Assembly (NCBI RefSeq): GCF_000711895.1
Contig: NZ_JONO01000025.1
Span: forward strand, 1 to 64,000
Origin: Photorhabdus australis DSM 17609
GTDB taxonomy: Bacteria > Pseudomonadota > Gammaproteobacteria > Enterobacterales > Enterobacteriaceae
DNA length: 64,000 nt
Direction of reading: 5' to 3'
The position numbers and the translations under genes were made by a program. Numbering within the stretch: position 1 is the stretch's first letter; each line of letters begins with the position of its first letter. Positions 8,248 to 15,474 of the stretch are shown one piece after another. The notes below the pieces were generated by a model. It searched no databases. It was not told the DNA's origin and saw nothing but the letters and a program-made list of their open reading frames with translations.

Positions 8248-9720
8248 TTACAAAATAAACTGGATAGCGTGCGCATAAATACGGAACTGATTAACCAGAT
8301 TCGGATTGCTGCGCACGTTAATGCGATTGCGATCACTGCTGTCGCGTTCAACAATCAGCGTCGCTTTAAACGCGTCGAAATCTTCCACCAGGCCGGCAAA
8401 TTCATGTTCAGTAAATAAAGCTAATAACTCTGTTCTGATGACGGACGGCGTGACTATCGCTTGTCCGGCACTGAACGGCGTACCGTCATTGGCTAGCTTA
8501 TGACGCGGATATTTTTGCGTGATACGTACCCGTGTTGAGTAACGCAGATACGAGAGAGTCGCGATAGTCTCGACATCCAGATAACTGGGGTCGGGGTCGC
8601 CGAAGCTGTTTTCACGATACATGGTTATCATGCGCTCAATCTGCACGACATTACCCGCCGCCACATTGAATGTTGATATCCCGTCATAGAGCAGCAAGTT
8701 ACGCTCATTCAATGCCCAACGGTCGCTGGCGGCAGGCGGCAAAATACCGGGCAGTTGCAGCGTCTGGAGGGGACGAGCCGGGTCAATACTCAGTGAACCC
8801 ACCGCCACACCTGCCAACGTGGCCGCCCAGATATAGGTCGGCTGTGGCGCAATCCCGGTTGCGAGGGTTGAAAACAGATAATCATTGCGTAACGTCCCGA
8901 ACGTTGAGGCTTGCGCCAGTGTGCCGCGGCAGGCCATCCAGCAAATGCCGTCAATCATGCGCAGCGGTCCCCAGCGGGTTTTCAGTTCATCACGCAGTAA
9001 ATCGAGATTCGGCGTATCCGTGAAGGGGTTAACAATATAGTTCCACCAGGTATCACCAAACGCCGTAATGGCCGCCGCTAAATCGGGGTTGCCCGTAGCA
9101 CCACCCATCGGGGTGATCGCTAAGTTGATGCCCGCCGGCAGCATTTCCCCGTCGTAGTAGTTGACCCGGACATCAATATCATTGCCGGTTTCACCACCCC
9201 ATTTGGCTTTCAATATCACGGTGTCAGCCAGGGCTTCCGCGCTCGCTGTGACCGGCAGTTTTTCATTTGCGTTAATCACATCGCGGATTTTACCGGCCAT
9301 CGTGACTGCATCATCACCGGCCTTGACCGTGACACGCACGGGAACGCCGGTTATCATCAACGCAATTTGCCCGGTTTGGGCCACCTTACCGATAAACTGA
9401 ATTTTCCCTTCGGCTTTGACACCATCCTCGGCATCATCCAGGGCGAGCGCCCACAGTTCGGCAAACGCGTTGCCTTTAATAAATGACGCAGCCATTTCAG
9501 CCAGCATAGAGCCACGCCCGAACGCGGTTTCAGCCGCACTTGCCGAGGTGACGCGAAAAGGTTGCCCGGCGGGCACCCGCCCGGTTTTCATGCGCAATCC
9601 CAAGAGGAGCGTCTTATGCAACATTTGCGGTGTGCCAGTCACCGCGGCACTGTTATCAAATTCGATATAGCACAGTGGCACCCGAATATTGGCCGGGATT
9701 TCATTAAATGAGAGCGCCAT
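8248..9720 (-). CDS. Tail sheath protein (Mu L, gp39-like)
   Basis: A 490-aa contractile sheath subunit. It opens with MALSFNEIPANIRVPLCYIEFDN, typical of Mu L, and shows sheath-family segments such as RPLQTLQLPGILPP near residue 320 and LSYLRYSTRVRITQKYPRHK near residue 410. Its presence shows a myovirus-type tail. The ATG at 9720 lies directly after the TAA of gp38. Confidence 0.95.
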   Translation of the reverse strand: MALSFNEIPANIRVPLCYIEFDNSAAVTGTPQMLHKTLLLGLRMKTGRVPAGQPFRVTSASAAETAFGRGSMLAEMAASFIKGNAFAELWALALDDAEDGVKAEGKIQFIGKVAQTGQIALMITGVPVRVTVKAGDDAVTMAGKIRDVINANEKLPVTASAEALADTVILKAKWGGETGNDIDVRVNYYDGEMLPAGINLAITPMGGATGNPDLAAAITAFGDTWWNYIVNPFTDTPNLDLLRDELKTRWGPLRMIDGICWMACRGTLAQASTFGTLRNDYLFSTLATGIAPQPTYIWAATLAGVAVGSLSIDPARPLQTLQLPGILPPAASDRWALNERNLLLYDGISTFNVAAGNVVQIERMITMYRENSFGDPDPSYLDVETIATLSYLRYSTRVRITQKYPRHKLANDGTPFSAGQAIVTPSVIRTELLALFTEHEFAGLVEDFDAFKATLIVERDSSDRNRINVRSNPNLVNQFRIYAHAIQFIL

Positions 9721-9900
9721 TTATTGCGATGCTCCTTTTTTCGTTGATACAGCAGGAATTTCAACTACATCACCGTCTTTCAGGCGACGTAACCAGTACC
9801 CGATACGGGGCTTTTTATCGCCTTTTTCAGTCAGCGGTTCGTATGTTTCAGGGTCACGAACAACCAACCCCGGTGTGGGTTTAATATGCAATTCAGTCAT
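9721..9900 (-). CDS. Mu gp38-like small protein (DUF2635 type), 59 aa
   Basis: A short gene between gp37 and the sheath gene. Translation from the ATG at 9900 gives MTELHIKPTPGLVVRDPETY, then a Lys-rich middle containing RIGYWLRRLKDGDVVE, and ends in KKGASQ before a TAA at 9721. That is the DUF2635 pattern of Mu gp38. The start codon overlaps the stop of gp37 as ATGA. The function is unknown; it is probably a minor tail or connector protein. Confidence 0.85.
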   Translation of the reverse strand: MTELHIKPTPGLVVRDPETYEPLTEKGDKKPRIGYWLRRLKDGDVVEIPAVSTKKGASQ

Positions 9901-10451
9901 GGTTTATCCTGAATAGGTAAATGAATCAGGGCTTCCTGCTCAGGCGTCCCCGTTGGCTGCCCCCATTGCTGATAATGGGTGGCATAATCATCCAAATCAT
10001 CAATCGCGATAGGGTCCGGCAGTGGCTGCGGCGCATCAAAATACAGCCCATACACTGCAATGCCTGCCTGACTTTGCGTATCGCTCCACAGGTTGCCAAC
10101 CTGAGTCAGCGTGAAGTTACCCGCCGGGGCAATCCGGCGGTTGTTCAGCCAGGCGGTGAGCCGCTCAACAATCTGATAAATACCCGGCACCTGGGTTTGT
10201 TTACCGTTTAACACGGATGCGCTGACAAAAATGCCCCAGGTGCTGATGGCGGTGTGACGTATCTCGCCCTGGCGACTGCCTAACCAGGCGACGTAAACCG
10301 CCGGCGCGGTATTGATAATCAGCTTGACGGCGCTGTCGCTCCACTGGCCGGGGTGGGTATCCACTTTGCGCAGTGTCTTACCAAATAGCTGCTGGATGCC
10401 CGCCACCAACGAATCTGAAATATCACTGGTGATAGAAGCCGGTGTTTTCAT
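9897..10451 (-). CDS. Mu gp37-like protein (DUF1834 type)
   Basis: A 184-aa protein in the slot between gp36 and gp38 of the Mu tail-connector region. Family-like segments include VAGIQQLFGKTLRKVDTHPGQW and VYVAWLGSRQG. It is probably a head-tail joining or tail-completion protein. The start overlaps the last base of gp36. Confidence 0.85.
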   Translation of the reverse strand: MKTPASITSDISDSLVAGIQQLFGKTLRKVDTHPGQWSDSAVKLIINTAPAVYVAWLGSRQGEIRHTAISTWGIFVSASVLNGKQTQVPGIYQIVERLTAWLNNRRIAPAGNFTLTQVGNLWSDTQSQAGIAVYGLYFDAPQPLPDPIAIDDLDDYATHYQQWGQPTGTPEQEALIHLPIQDKP

Positions 10452-10903
10452 CAGATAAATCCCCGCGATTTCTCGCGCTGCCAGACACTGCCGGCGCTGG
10501 TGATTTGCGCAATATCACCGCCCTCCGGGCGCTCAGCGTCTTTACTGAGTCCGAGACTGACATCCCCGGCGGCGACTTTTTCCAGCAGACGGATCGCATC
10601 TTCACTGTCTTTTGTGGCTTTTTCTGTTGCCGCGCCGTCTTCGAGCGAAAACCGCGCCAGCACACAGGCCACCCTGACCAGAACAGACGGCACCGTTTTC
10701 AGTGGCAAGGTCGCGCGACTGTCGATATAGCCGTCAATCGTCGCGCAAGCATCATCCAGCGCCGTTTGTATCAGTCGCTGACGTGCCGTCGTCAGTTCGT
10801 CATCGGTTAATGCCGCCCAGTTGTCAATCTTGACATCCGTCAGGGTGTTCAGACCGTCACGACTGTAACGCGCGTACATATCAGCAAGCCGGGCATAACT
10901 CAT
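10451..10903 (-). CDS. Mu gp36-like protein (DUF1320 type)
   Basis: A 150-aa mostly helical protein beginning MSYARLADMYARYS, the signature of the DUF1320 family of head-completion or connector proteins. The middle (LIQTALDDACATIDGYIDSR) matches the family pattern with Tyr-Ile-Asp. It overlaps gp35 by four bases and gp37 by one. Confidence 0.9.
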   Translation of the reverse strand: MSYARLADMYARYSRDGLNTLTDVKIDNWAALTDDELTTARQRLIQTALDDACATIDGYIDSRATLPLKTVPSVLVRVACVLARFSLEDGAATEKATKDSEDAIRLLEKVAAGDVSLGLSKDAERPEGGDIAQITSAGSVWQREKSRGFI

Positions 10904-11181
10904 TTATTCGCCTTATCTTTCCTGGGGTTAGCTAACGCAGCTGTATCATCTTGATGAGCCAGCCGCCCCGGTTCGTCATTATCGGTATCTGTCGTAATAA
11001 CCGTGACAGACAGACGGGGATCAGCTTCCAGCGCCTGGCGCTGGTCAACATCAACGGTCGACAACGTGTTTTCTCCCCGAACAAGCACAAACCCGGCACG
11101 GCGATAGCCATCATGGGCGGTATTAACCACGCAAACACCCATTGTTTCGGCGTTTTCAGCCATTGAAATTTTTTCTGACAT
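10900..11181 (-). CDS. Mu gp35-like protein
   Basis: A 93-aa protein following the major head gene, in the position of Mu gp35 (HI1506-related). It has a small domain around residues 15-65 (RRAGFVLVRGENTLSTVD, then LEADPRLSVT) and a Lys-rich tail. The role is unknown, possibly capsid-associated. The ATG at 11181 is preceded by AAAGGACG; an in-frame ATG at residue 7 is an alternative start. Confidence 0.8.
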   Translation of the reverse strand: MSEKISMAENAETMGVCVVNTAHDGYRRAGFVLVRGENTLSTVDVDQRQALEADPRLSVTVITTDTDNDEPGRLAHQDDTAALANPRKDKANK

Positions 11182-11210
11182 AACATTTCACGTCCTTTAA
11201 ACAAGGTTTA

Positions 11211-11231
11211 AACGGGGTTAACACCCCGTTT
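11211..11231 (-). other. Stable hairpin after the major head gene
   Basis: AAACGGGGT and ACCCCGTTT form a 9-bp inverted repeat around a four-base loop, in the gap between the major head gene and gp35. Read on the late-gene strand it is not followed by a U-run, so it is more likely an RNA-stabilising or partly terminating hairpin that keeps major head protein expression high. Related GTTTAAAACGGGG-like bases occur near 13470-13490, upstream of gene I. Confidence 0.55.
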
Positions 11232-11240
11232 AACAGGGGA

Positions 11241-12164
11241 TTAGAGGTAATCCGCGACAATCAGCTCAAGGCGGCCTTTCATCTCATTGCTGACAGTGCC
11301 GCCCTTAGCATCAATCGTCAGCTCACGCTCTAATAGCTGCGTGGCCTCTTTTTCCATTGCCGGCGGAACAACCAAATGCGTAGGCCGGATTGCCAGCGGA
11401 CGCCCCCCATCGGCTTTAAACTGTCGCATGGCGGAAATCATTGCCCAAACGTTGTCAGCCGTTAATGGCGCTTTAGCGGCATAAGCCAATTGCCAGAATG
11501 AGTAACCCGCTTCACAGCGGGTATCGACGCCGTAGCGAATGAGCTTGCGCATAAAGTTCTGCTCATCATCGACTTTATCCATCGCGACCATTTCCGGCGC
11601 TTTACGTTGCTGGAAAATAATGGGTTTAATGGCCCTGGAATTATCAAGTACAAACCACGGCAACCCTTTATAGCCGTCGTCTGTCAGGATGTTACTGACT
11701 GATTTAGCCTCACCTTTGCCGTCTACATCGGGGTAGACCGGATGGTCAGCATCAAAGAAGTTCTGTTTGTCGTAACACAGATTGGAGAAGCCGTTTGACA
11801 GCGCACCGAATACCAACTCATCGGGCTGCACACCGGCGGCACGTCCCATCTCAGTAAACAGCGGCGAGTAAATGCCGACGTTATCGTCTTCAATATCATC
11901 CCGATCAACGCCCACTGTGCTTTCGAATGGCCGGTTAATGATTTGATAACCGTGTGATTGCATATCTTTAATAACCCGGTCACCAATCCATTCATGCATG
12001 CCCGGAAACTGCCCCAGCCAGCCGTAAGTGTTGGATTTTGTTGTACTGGGTACCACGGTAGCGATTTTTTCATACTGACTCGGTGCTTCATCCAGCCCAT
12101 TTTGAAAATCGCCGTTCCAGCCGGTAAATAACGCTTTAATCAGCGCGGGGGTCACAATCGCCAT
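11241..12164 (-). CDS. Major head subunit (Mu T, gp34-like)
   Basis: A 307-aa capsid protein of the Mu T family. It begins MAIVTPALIKALFTGWNGDF, as Mu T does, and contains family segments WLGQFPGMHEWIGDRV and DVDGKGEAKSVSN. The LAIRPTHLVVPPAMEKEA stretch near residue 260 is the conserved C-terminal region of the family. It should form the icosahedral shell. The ATG at 12164 shares its first base with the stop of gene I, so the two are coupled. Confidence 0.95.
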   Translation of the reverse strand: MAIVTPALIKALFTGWNGDFQNGLDEAPSQYEKIATVVPSTTKSNTYGWLGQFPGMHEWIGDRVIKDMQSHGYQIINRPFESTVGVDRDDIEDDNVGIYSPLFTEMGRAAGVQPDELVFGALSNGFSNLCYDKQNFFDADHPVYPDVDGKGEAKSVSNILTDDGYKGLPWFVLDNSRAIKPIIFQQRKAPEMVAMDKVDDEQNFMRKLIRYGVDTRCEAGYSFWQLAYAAKAPLTADNVWAMISAMRQFKADGGRPLAIRPTHLVVPPAMEKEATQLLERELTIDAKGGTVSNEMKGRLELIVADYL

Positions 12165-12811
12165 TATTTGGCTCCTTTTTGTTTGCGTTTCAGGAATTCG
12201 GCCTCAGATAATCCCTGGAGCCTCGCCGCTTCTTTTTCAGACGCGGACAGGACGGCCATACGCGACGGTTGTTTCGCTCTCAGGGTTTGACGGCGGGTGA
12301 GTGCCGTAATGCCTTTCCGGCCCGCAATCGCGGCATTTAACTCCGCAATACCGTGCTGTCTCGCGACCGCCCGCAAATAAGGCACCTCCGCCGCGACAAC
12401 TCGCCCTTGTCGGCGGGCAGTGGTAATAATCGACTCCGCACTTTGTGCACCCGCCCGGGCACTTAACACGGCGGCGCGGCGGGCCAGAATTTGATAGGCT
12501 TTAGCGGGAACAAATCGGGTTAAATCCACACCATTCAAAGCGGCGTCCTCAAGGATCTGTTCTGCTTCGGTGATATCGGTGGCGGCATCATCAACGATAT
12601 CGGTCACGCCACTGGTCACACTGTCCGGGTCTGCCGTACTCTCAATCACCTCTTGCGTATCAACAGCCGCCTGGGCCGACGCTTTCAGGGTTTCAATCGC
12701 AGACAGCGCCTGATTCAGTAAATCATTGAGTACCTCTTCGCTGAGTTCGGCGGTATCGTCGGGCAGTTCAATACCCAGCTGCTCTAGCAACTGGAGAATA
12801 AGATCATTCAT
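12164..12811 (-). CDS. Internal scaffold protein (Mu Z-like), nested in gene I
   Basis: An in-frame ATG at 12811 (MNDLILQLLEQLGIELPDD) is preceded by AGGAC eight bases upstream, a plausible ribosome site inside gene I. It would give a 215-aa acidic helical protein equal to the scaffold part of I. Mu makes its scaffold Z in this same way. The internal start is inferred from family knowledge and the site seen; it is not proven here. Confidence 0.6.
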   Translation of the reverse strand: MNDLILQLLEQLGIELPDDTAELSEEVLNDLLNQALSAIETLKASAQAAVDTQEVIESTADPDSVTSGVTDIVDDAATDITEAEQILEDAALNGVDLTRFVPAKAYQILARRAAVLSARAGAQSAESIITTARRQGRVVAAEVPYLRAVARQHGIAELNAAIAGRKGITALTRRQTLRAKQPSRMAVLSASEKEAARLQGLSEAEFLKRKQKGAK

Positions 12812-13372
12812 AACAATGTCCTGTTTTGATGGAGGTAAAAAGTCCGAAAGAGTTTGCGCCGCCAGCACAGCCAGAGGCCGCATACCGGTTAAACCGGGGT
12901 CATTGGTGAGTGCGCCCATCCTCAAATAAAGGGGATGGCCCAGCTCGTTATAAGGAAATACGGCGGACAAATAAGCCCATTCGCGGTTATCGATAGCGGT
13001 TTGAGCCGCGAGCGTTAACGACAGGCGAACAAACAGCCCCAAACCTTCGCGCCACTGCATATCTGTTGCGGGATTTTTCAGCCACGCCGCCGCAATAGCG
13101 TCTTTGCACGCCGCAGCATCGTCATTTTGTTTTAATGTCACATGGTTGTAGTCAAACAGCACGGGCTGACCAATAGACGCGGTAGCAGCGATAAACTGTT
13201 CAGCAATGGCGGCATCCATAAACCACTGCCCACCGACAACATCGTCTGGGCGGCCGTCACGGGCACTAAAATGACCCGCGGGCAGTAGCTGATACCAGCC
13301 ATCGGCGGCCTGAGTCATCGAAGCATTCAGGATCGCTAAACGGGGGTTGGGGGTTGGGCTTTTCGTTTTCAT
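12164..13372 (-). CDS. Head maturation protease with scaffold (Mu I, gp32-like)
   Basis: A 402-aa protein of the Mu-like prophage I family. The N-terminal ~185 residues are the protease domain, with QPVLFDYNHVTL and YLSAVFPYNELG, then ALTNDPGLTGMRPL; in the family this cleaves the scaffold during head assembly. The C-terminal ~215 residues are helical, charged and Ala-rich, as in a scaffold, and can also be made alone from an internal start. The start MKTKSPTPNPRLAIL fits the family length. Confidence 0.9.
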   Translation of the reverse strand: MKTKSPTPNPRLAILNASMTQAADGWYQLLPAGHFSARDGRPDDVVGGQWFMDAAIAEQFIAATASIGQPVLFDYNHVTLKQNDDAAACKDAIAAAWLKNPATDMQWREGLGLFVRLSLTLAAQTAIDNREWAYLSAVFPYNELGHPLYLRMGALTNDPGLTGMRPLAVLAAQTLSDFLPPSKQDIVMNDLILQLLEQLGIELPDDTAELSEEVLNDLLNQALSAIETLKASAQAAVDTQEVIESTADPDSVTSGVTDIVDDAATDITEAEQILEDAALNGVDLTRFVPAKAYQILARRAAVLSARAGAQSAESIITTARRQGRVVAAEVPYLRAVARQHGIAELNAAIAGRKGITALTRRQTLRAKQPSRMAVLSASEKEAARLQGLSEAEFLKRKQKGAK

Positions 13373-13402
13373 GCTGCCATTCTGGACAGAATGAAAAAAA
13401 GG

Positions 13403-13423
13403 TGGGTTTGTGGGGGATCACAC
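13403..13423 (-). promoter_or_regulatory. Late-gene motif upstream of gene I (copy 2)
   Basis: TGGGTTTGTGGG followed by GGATCACAC matches 18 of 21 bases at 21641-21661. Both lie in intergenic gaps just upstream of late minus-strand gene blocks, here 31 bases before the gene I start. They may be binding sites for the Mor-type activator or part of late promoters. This copy lacks the full dyad seen at 21642-21667. Confidence 0.35.
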
Positions 13424-13536
13424 CTGCATGGGAAAGAAGAGATAGAACGGGGGCCAGCAGTGACACTATACCCCGTTTAAAACCCGTTTAAAAATGCCGG
13501 GAGGCGTTTAACTTTTTTTAGGTAAGAGCTAACACA

Positions 13537-14013
13537 CTAACGCGCTTTCAATGCCGCTGCGTGCTGCGCATTGATATTGATAATGTCGATAATATCCGCA
13601 ATTCCCTGCGCCGACAGTCCCATATACGGACGGGTGGGGACCGCAGCCGGGCCGGGCGGCATATCGGGCAACCCGCCCCATTGATGGATCGCTGCGTAAA
13701 CTTTATTGGTGCCAATGGCCGCGCTCACTGCGTCATACGCTGTTGACAACGACATCGCCAGCCCCCCCTGTGAGCGTTGTAACATTCTGCCCGTTTTGCC
13801 TTTTTTTGCCAGGCGGGCTTTGTACTTTTCGGTTAACGGTTGCCAGGGGTTGCCTGTTGTCGGGTCAGCTTCTTGCGCAAACGCCTCTTCGCTTTCACTG
13901 GCGAGAACAGCAGCAATCGCACGGGTGATCGGCGTCGTATTCCGCCCCAACTTTTGCACCCGTTTAAAGGCCGCTTGTATCGCCGCATCATCAAATTGAT
14001 AGTCAAGTTGCAT
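13537..14013 (-). CDS. Virion morphogenesis protein (Mu G, gp31-like)
   Basis: A 158-aa protein of the phage virion morphogenesis family (Mu G), which acts in tail-to-head completion. Family traits are the N-terminal helical AIQAAFKRVQKLGRNTTP stretch, PWQPLTEKYKARLAKKGKTG, and the C-terminal PTRPYMGLS motif. The gap above it (14014-14148) holds an opposite-strand RNA unit. Confidence 0.9.
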   Translation of the reverse strand: MQLDYQFDDAAIQAAFKRVQKLGRNTTPITRAIAAVLASESEEAFAQEADPTTGNPWQPLTEKYKARLAKKGKTGRMLQRSQGGLAMSLSTAYDAVSAAIGTNKVYAAIHQWGGLPDMPPGPAAVPTRPYMGLSAQGIADIIDIININAQHAAALKAR

Positions 14014-14035
14014 TCAGATTCACTCATGGTAAAAT
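14008..14035 (+). promoter_or_regulatory. Possible promoter for the tRNA-like RNA
   Basis: On the plus strand, opposite to the late genes, TTGCAT (14008-14013) and TAAAAT (14030-14035) are spaced by 16 bases and resemble -35 and -10 boxes. A start about seven bases downstream would fall at 14042, where the tRNA-like fold begins. It is a sequence match only. Confidence 0.45.
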
Positions 14036-14041
14036 AGGTTA

Positions 14042-14124
14042 AACAGTGTACGAATAACCGGTAATTCGACGTCAGCGCAGAGCGCCATACGTTTATGTGG
14101 GTTCAACTCCCACCACTGTAGCAA
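14042..14124 (+). ncRNA. tRNA-like RNA with an odd anticodon arm
   Basis: The plus strand folds like a tRNA. AACAGTG at 14042-14048 pairs with CACTGTA at 14114-14120 (6 of 7 pairs). A D-arm forms from CGAAT and ATTCG (14051-14068) around a loop with GG. A T-arm forms from GTGGG and CCCAC (14097-14113) around the loop TTCAACT, which fits the T-loop consensus. The region between the D- and T-arms is 28 bases, not the usual ~23, and no normal anticodon stem forms; GCGC-AGA-GCGC can pair. The end reads GCAA rather than NCCA. It is therefore unlikely to be charged normally. A promoter-like site precedes it and a terminator follows. Confidence 0.55.
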
Positions 14125-14150
14125 GCCCCGTTATTCGGGGCTTTGTTGTT
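14124..14150 (+). terminator. Rho-independent terminator after the tRNA-like RNA
   Basis: AGCCCCG, the loop TTATT, then CGGGGCT form a 7-bp GC-rich hairpin (14124-14142) followed by TTTGTTGTT on the plus strand. Read the other way there is no U-run, so it should not stop the late operon. It overlaps the last bases of gene F. Confidence 0.65.
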
Positions 14151-15474
14151 ATAGTATGCCTTTCAGCAACTCATAATTTCCGCCGGCGACGCCTTTTTTC
14201 AGTTCTGTTAACGGCACCCGGTACGTATTGATAACCACATCCAACGCATCAGGTTGTTTACGTACTGACCACGGCGCATTGACCACCGTTTTAATAGTGC
14301 GGTTATCATCATTGCGAATATACAATAAATTCTGATTCTGCTTATCCCAGAGGATAGCCGAGGGATTGGCAACCACCTGCGGCAACGTCTGATATTCGGC
14401 CATGGTCAGGGCGACGCCTTTTTTCTGATGCTTAAGACTGTCAGCATGCACCAGTTCTTTTTCACTGATAGCCAGCACGCGTGCCGCAGGCTTGCCGGTC
14501 CGTTCCTCCACGGCCACGGCAATATCCTCGGTCATAAACCCCAGCGGTTGAATGTTGTTGCCAGGACGCCGTTGCGTCAGCACCTGGCCGACCCATTGCG
14601 CGAATGCGTGTTGTCGTACCGGGGCGTTATTCAATGACTGAATAACCTGCTGACGGAGTTCACGGTTTTGCAACCCAATCAGCTTACGCGCAATACTGAT
14701 ATCCGACCCCATAGCCAATTGCCCGGCATTGTTTGACCAGCCCGCGCCGGTGGTCATGCGCTGCTTGCCGTTGCGGTACGTCGTGACTTCCGACTGATAA
14801 ACTTCACCCGTCCGCTTATCAACCCCGGTTTCAACAAGTTGGGTGCTCACCGCACCGAGACTGGATTCTACAGTTAATCCCATTCGTTTGACCTGTGCAG
14901 CGGTTAGTGCGCGAACGCGGCAGCGACACCCCCAGTCGTTAGGTGGATAGAACGTGTCCCAGATTGGGTCATCAAAACGAAACACCCGCCCGTGCATGGC
15001 GGCATGGCTTTTCCGCGTGTTCTTGTCAATGACAGCAATATACTGCCAATAAGGGTGGGTCTCGGTGCTCGCCAATTGCTGTTGATATCGCCCGGCCTGA
15101 TACGCGGTAGCCAGGTTAGTGCGATAAATCGTTGCCAGCCGGGCCGGGCTGCCTAACTGGACGGTTTCCGCATTACCGTCACCGTCAACCACAATTTGCT
15201 TACCCCACCAACCCTGTTCTTGCAAACGGGGTTTCAGGCTTTTAATAAAATCGCGTTCGGTGGTGCCCTGACTCAGCGCTTTATCCACCTCATCACGAAT
15301 AGTCGTCAGAATATCCATCCGCGCCGCTTTTGCCACGGTGAACGCTCCCGCATGAGCGGCAGCATCGGTTTCCTGCCAGTTCCAGTTGACGTCATAGCCC
15401 TTGGCACGAAAATAATCCACGGCCAGTTTTGGCTCTAATTTAGCGGCAATACCTAAATCAACCGGTTGTGACAT
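14149..15474 (-). CDS. Head morphogenesis protein (Mu F, gp30-like)
   Basis: A 441-aa minor head protein of the Mu F / SPP1 gp7 family. The MuF core (about residues 90-225) contains the signature PPNDWGCRCRVRALTAAQ after GRVFRFDDPIWDTFY. It joins capsid assembly to the portal. The C-terminal ~110 residues (from about 325) are a separate domain, with SEKELVHADSLKHQKKG and ILWDKQNQNLLYI. This recalls the small nuclease-fold domains attached to many MuF proteins. It overlaps the portal gene by 17 bases. Confidence 0.9.
   Translation of the reverse strand: MSQPVDLGIAAKLEPKLAVDYFRAKGYDVNWNWQETDAAAHAGAFTVAKAARMDILTTIRDEVDKALSQGTTERDFIKSLKPRLQEQGWWGKQIVVDGDGNAETVQLGSPARLATIYRTNLATAYQAGRYQQQLASTETHPYWQYIAVIDKNTRKSHAAMHGRVFRFDDPIWDTFYPPNDWGCRCRVRALTAAQVKRMGLTVESSLGAVSTQLVETGVDKRTGEVYQSEVTTYRNGKQRMTTGAGWSNNAGQLAMGSDISIARKLIGLQNRELRQQVIQSLNNAPVRQHAFAQWVGQVLTQRRPGNNIQPLGFMTEDIAVAVEERTGKPAARVLAISEKELVHADSLKHQKKGVALTMAEYQTLPQVVANPSAILWDKQNQNLLYIRNDDNRTIKTVVNAPWSVRKQPDALDVVINTYRVPLTELKKGVAGGNYELLKGIL

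Noticed and set aside
13266-13466. A minus-strand 66-codon frame before gene I.
   Set aside because: It overlaps the well-supported gene I start in another frame and has low-complexity, frame-shadow composition.
14042-14124. The tRNA-like fold as an ordinary tRNA gene.
   Set aside because: No 5-bp anticodon stem with a 7-base loop can be formed, the D-to-T spacing is about five bases too long, and the 3' end reads GCAA.
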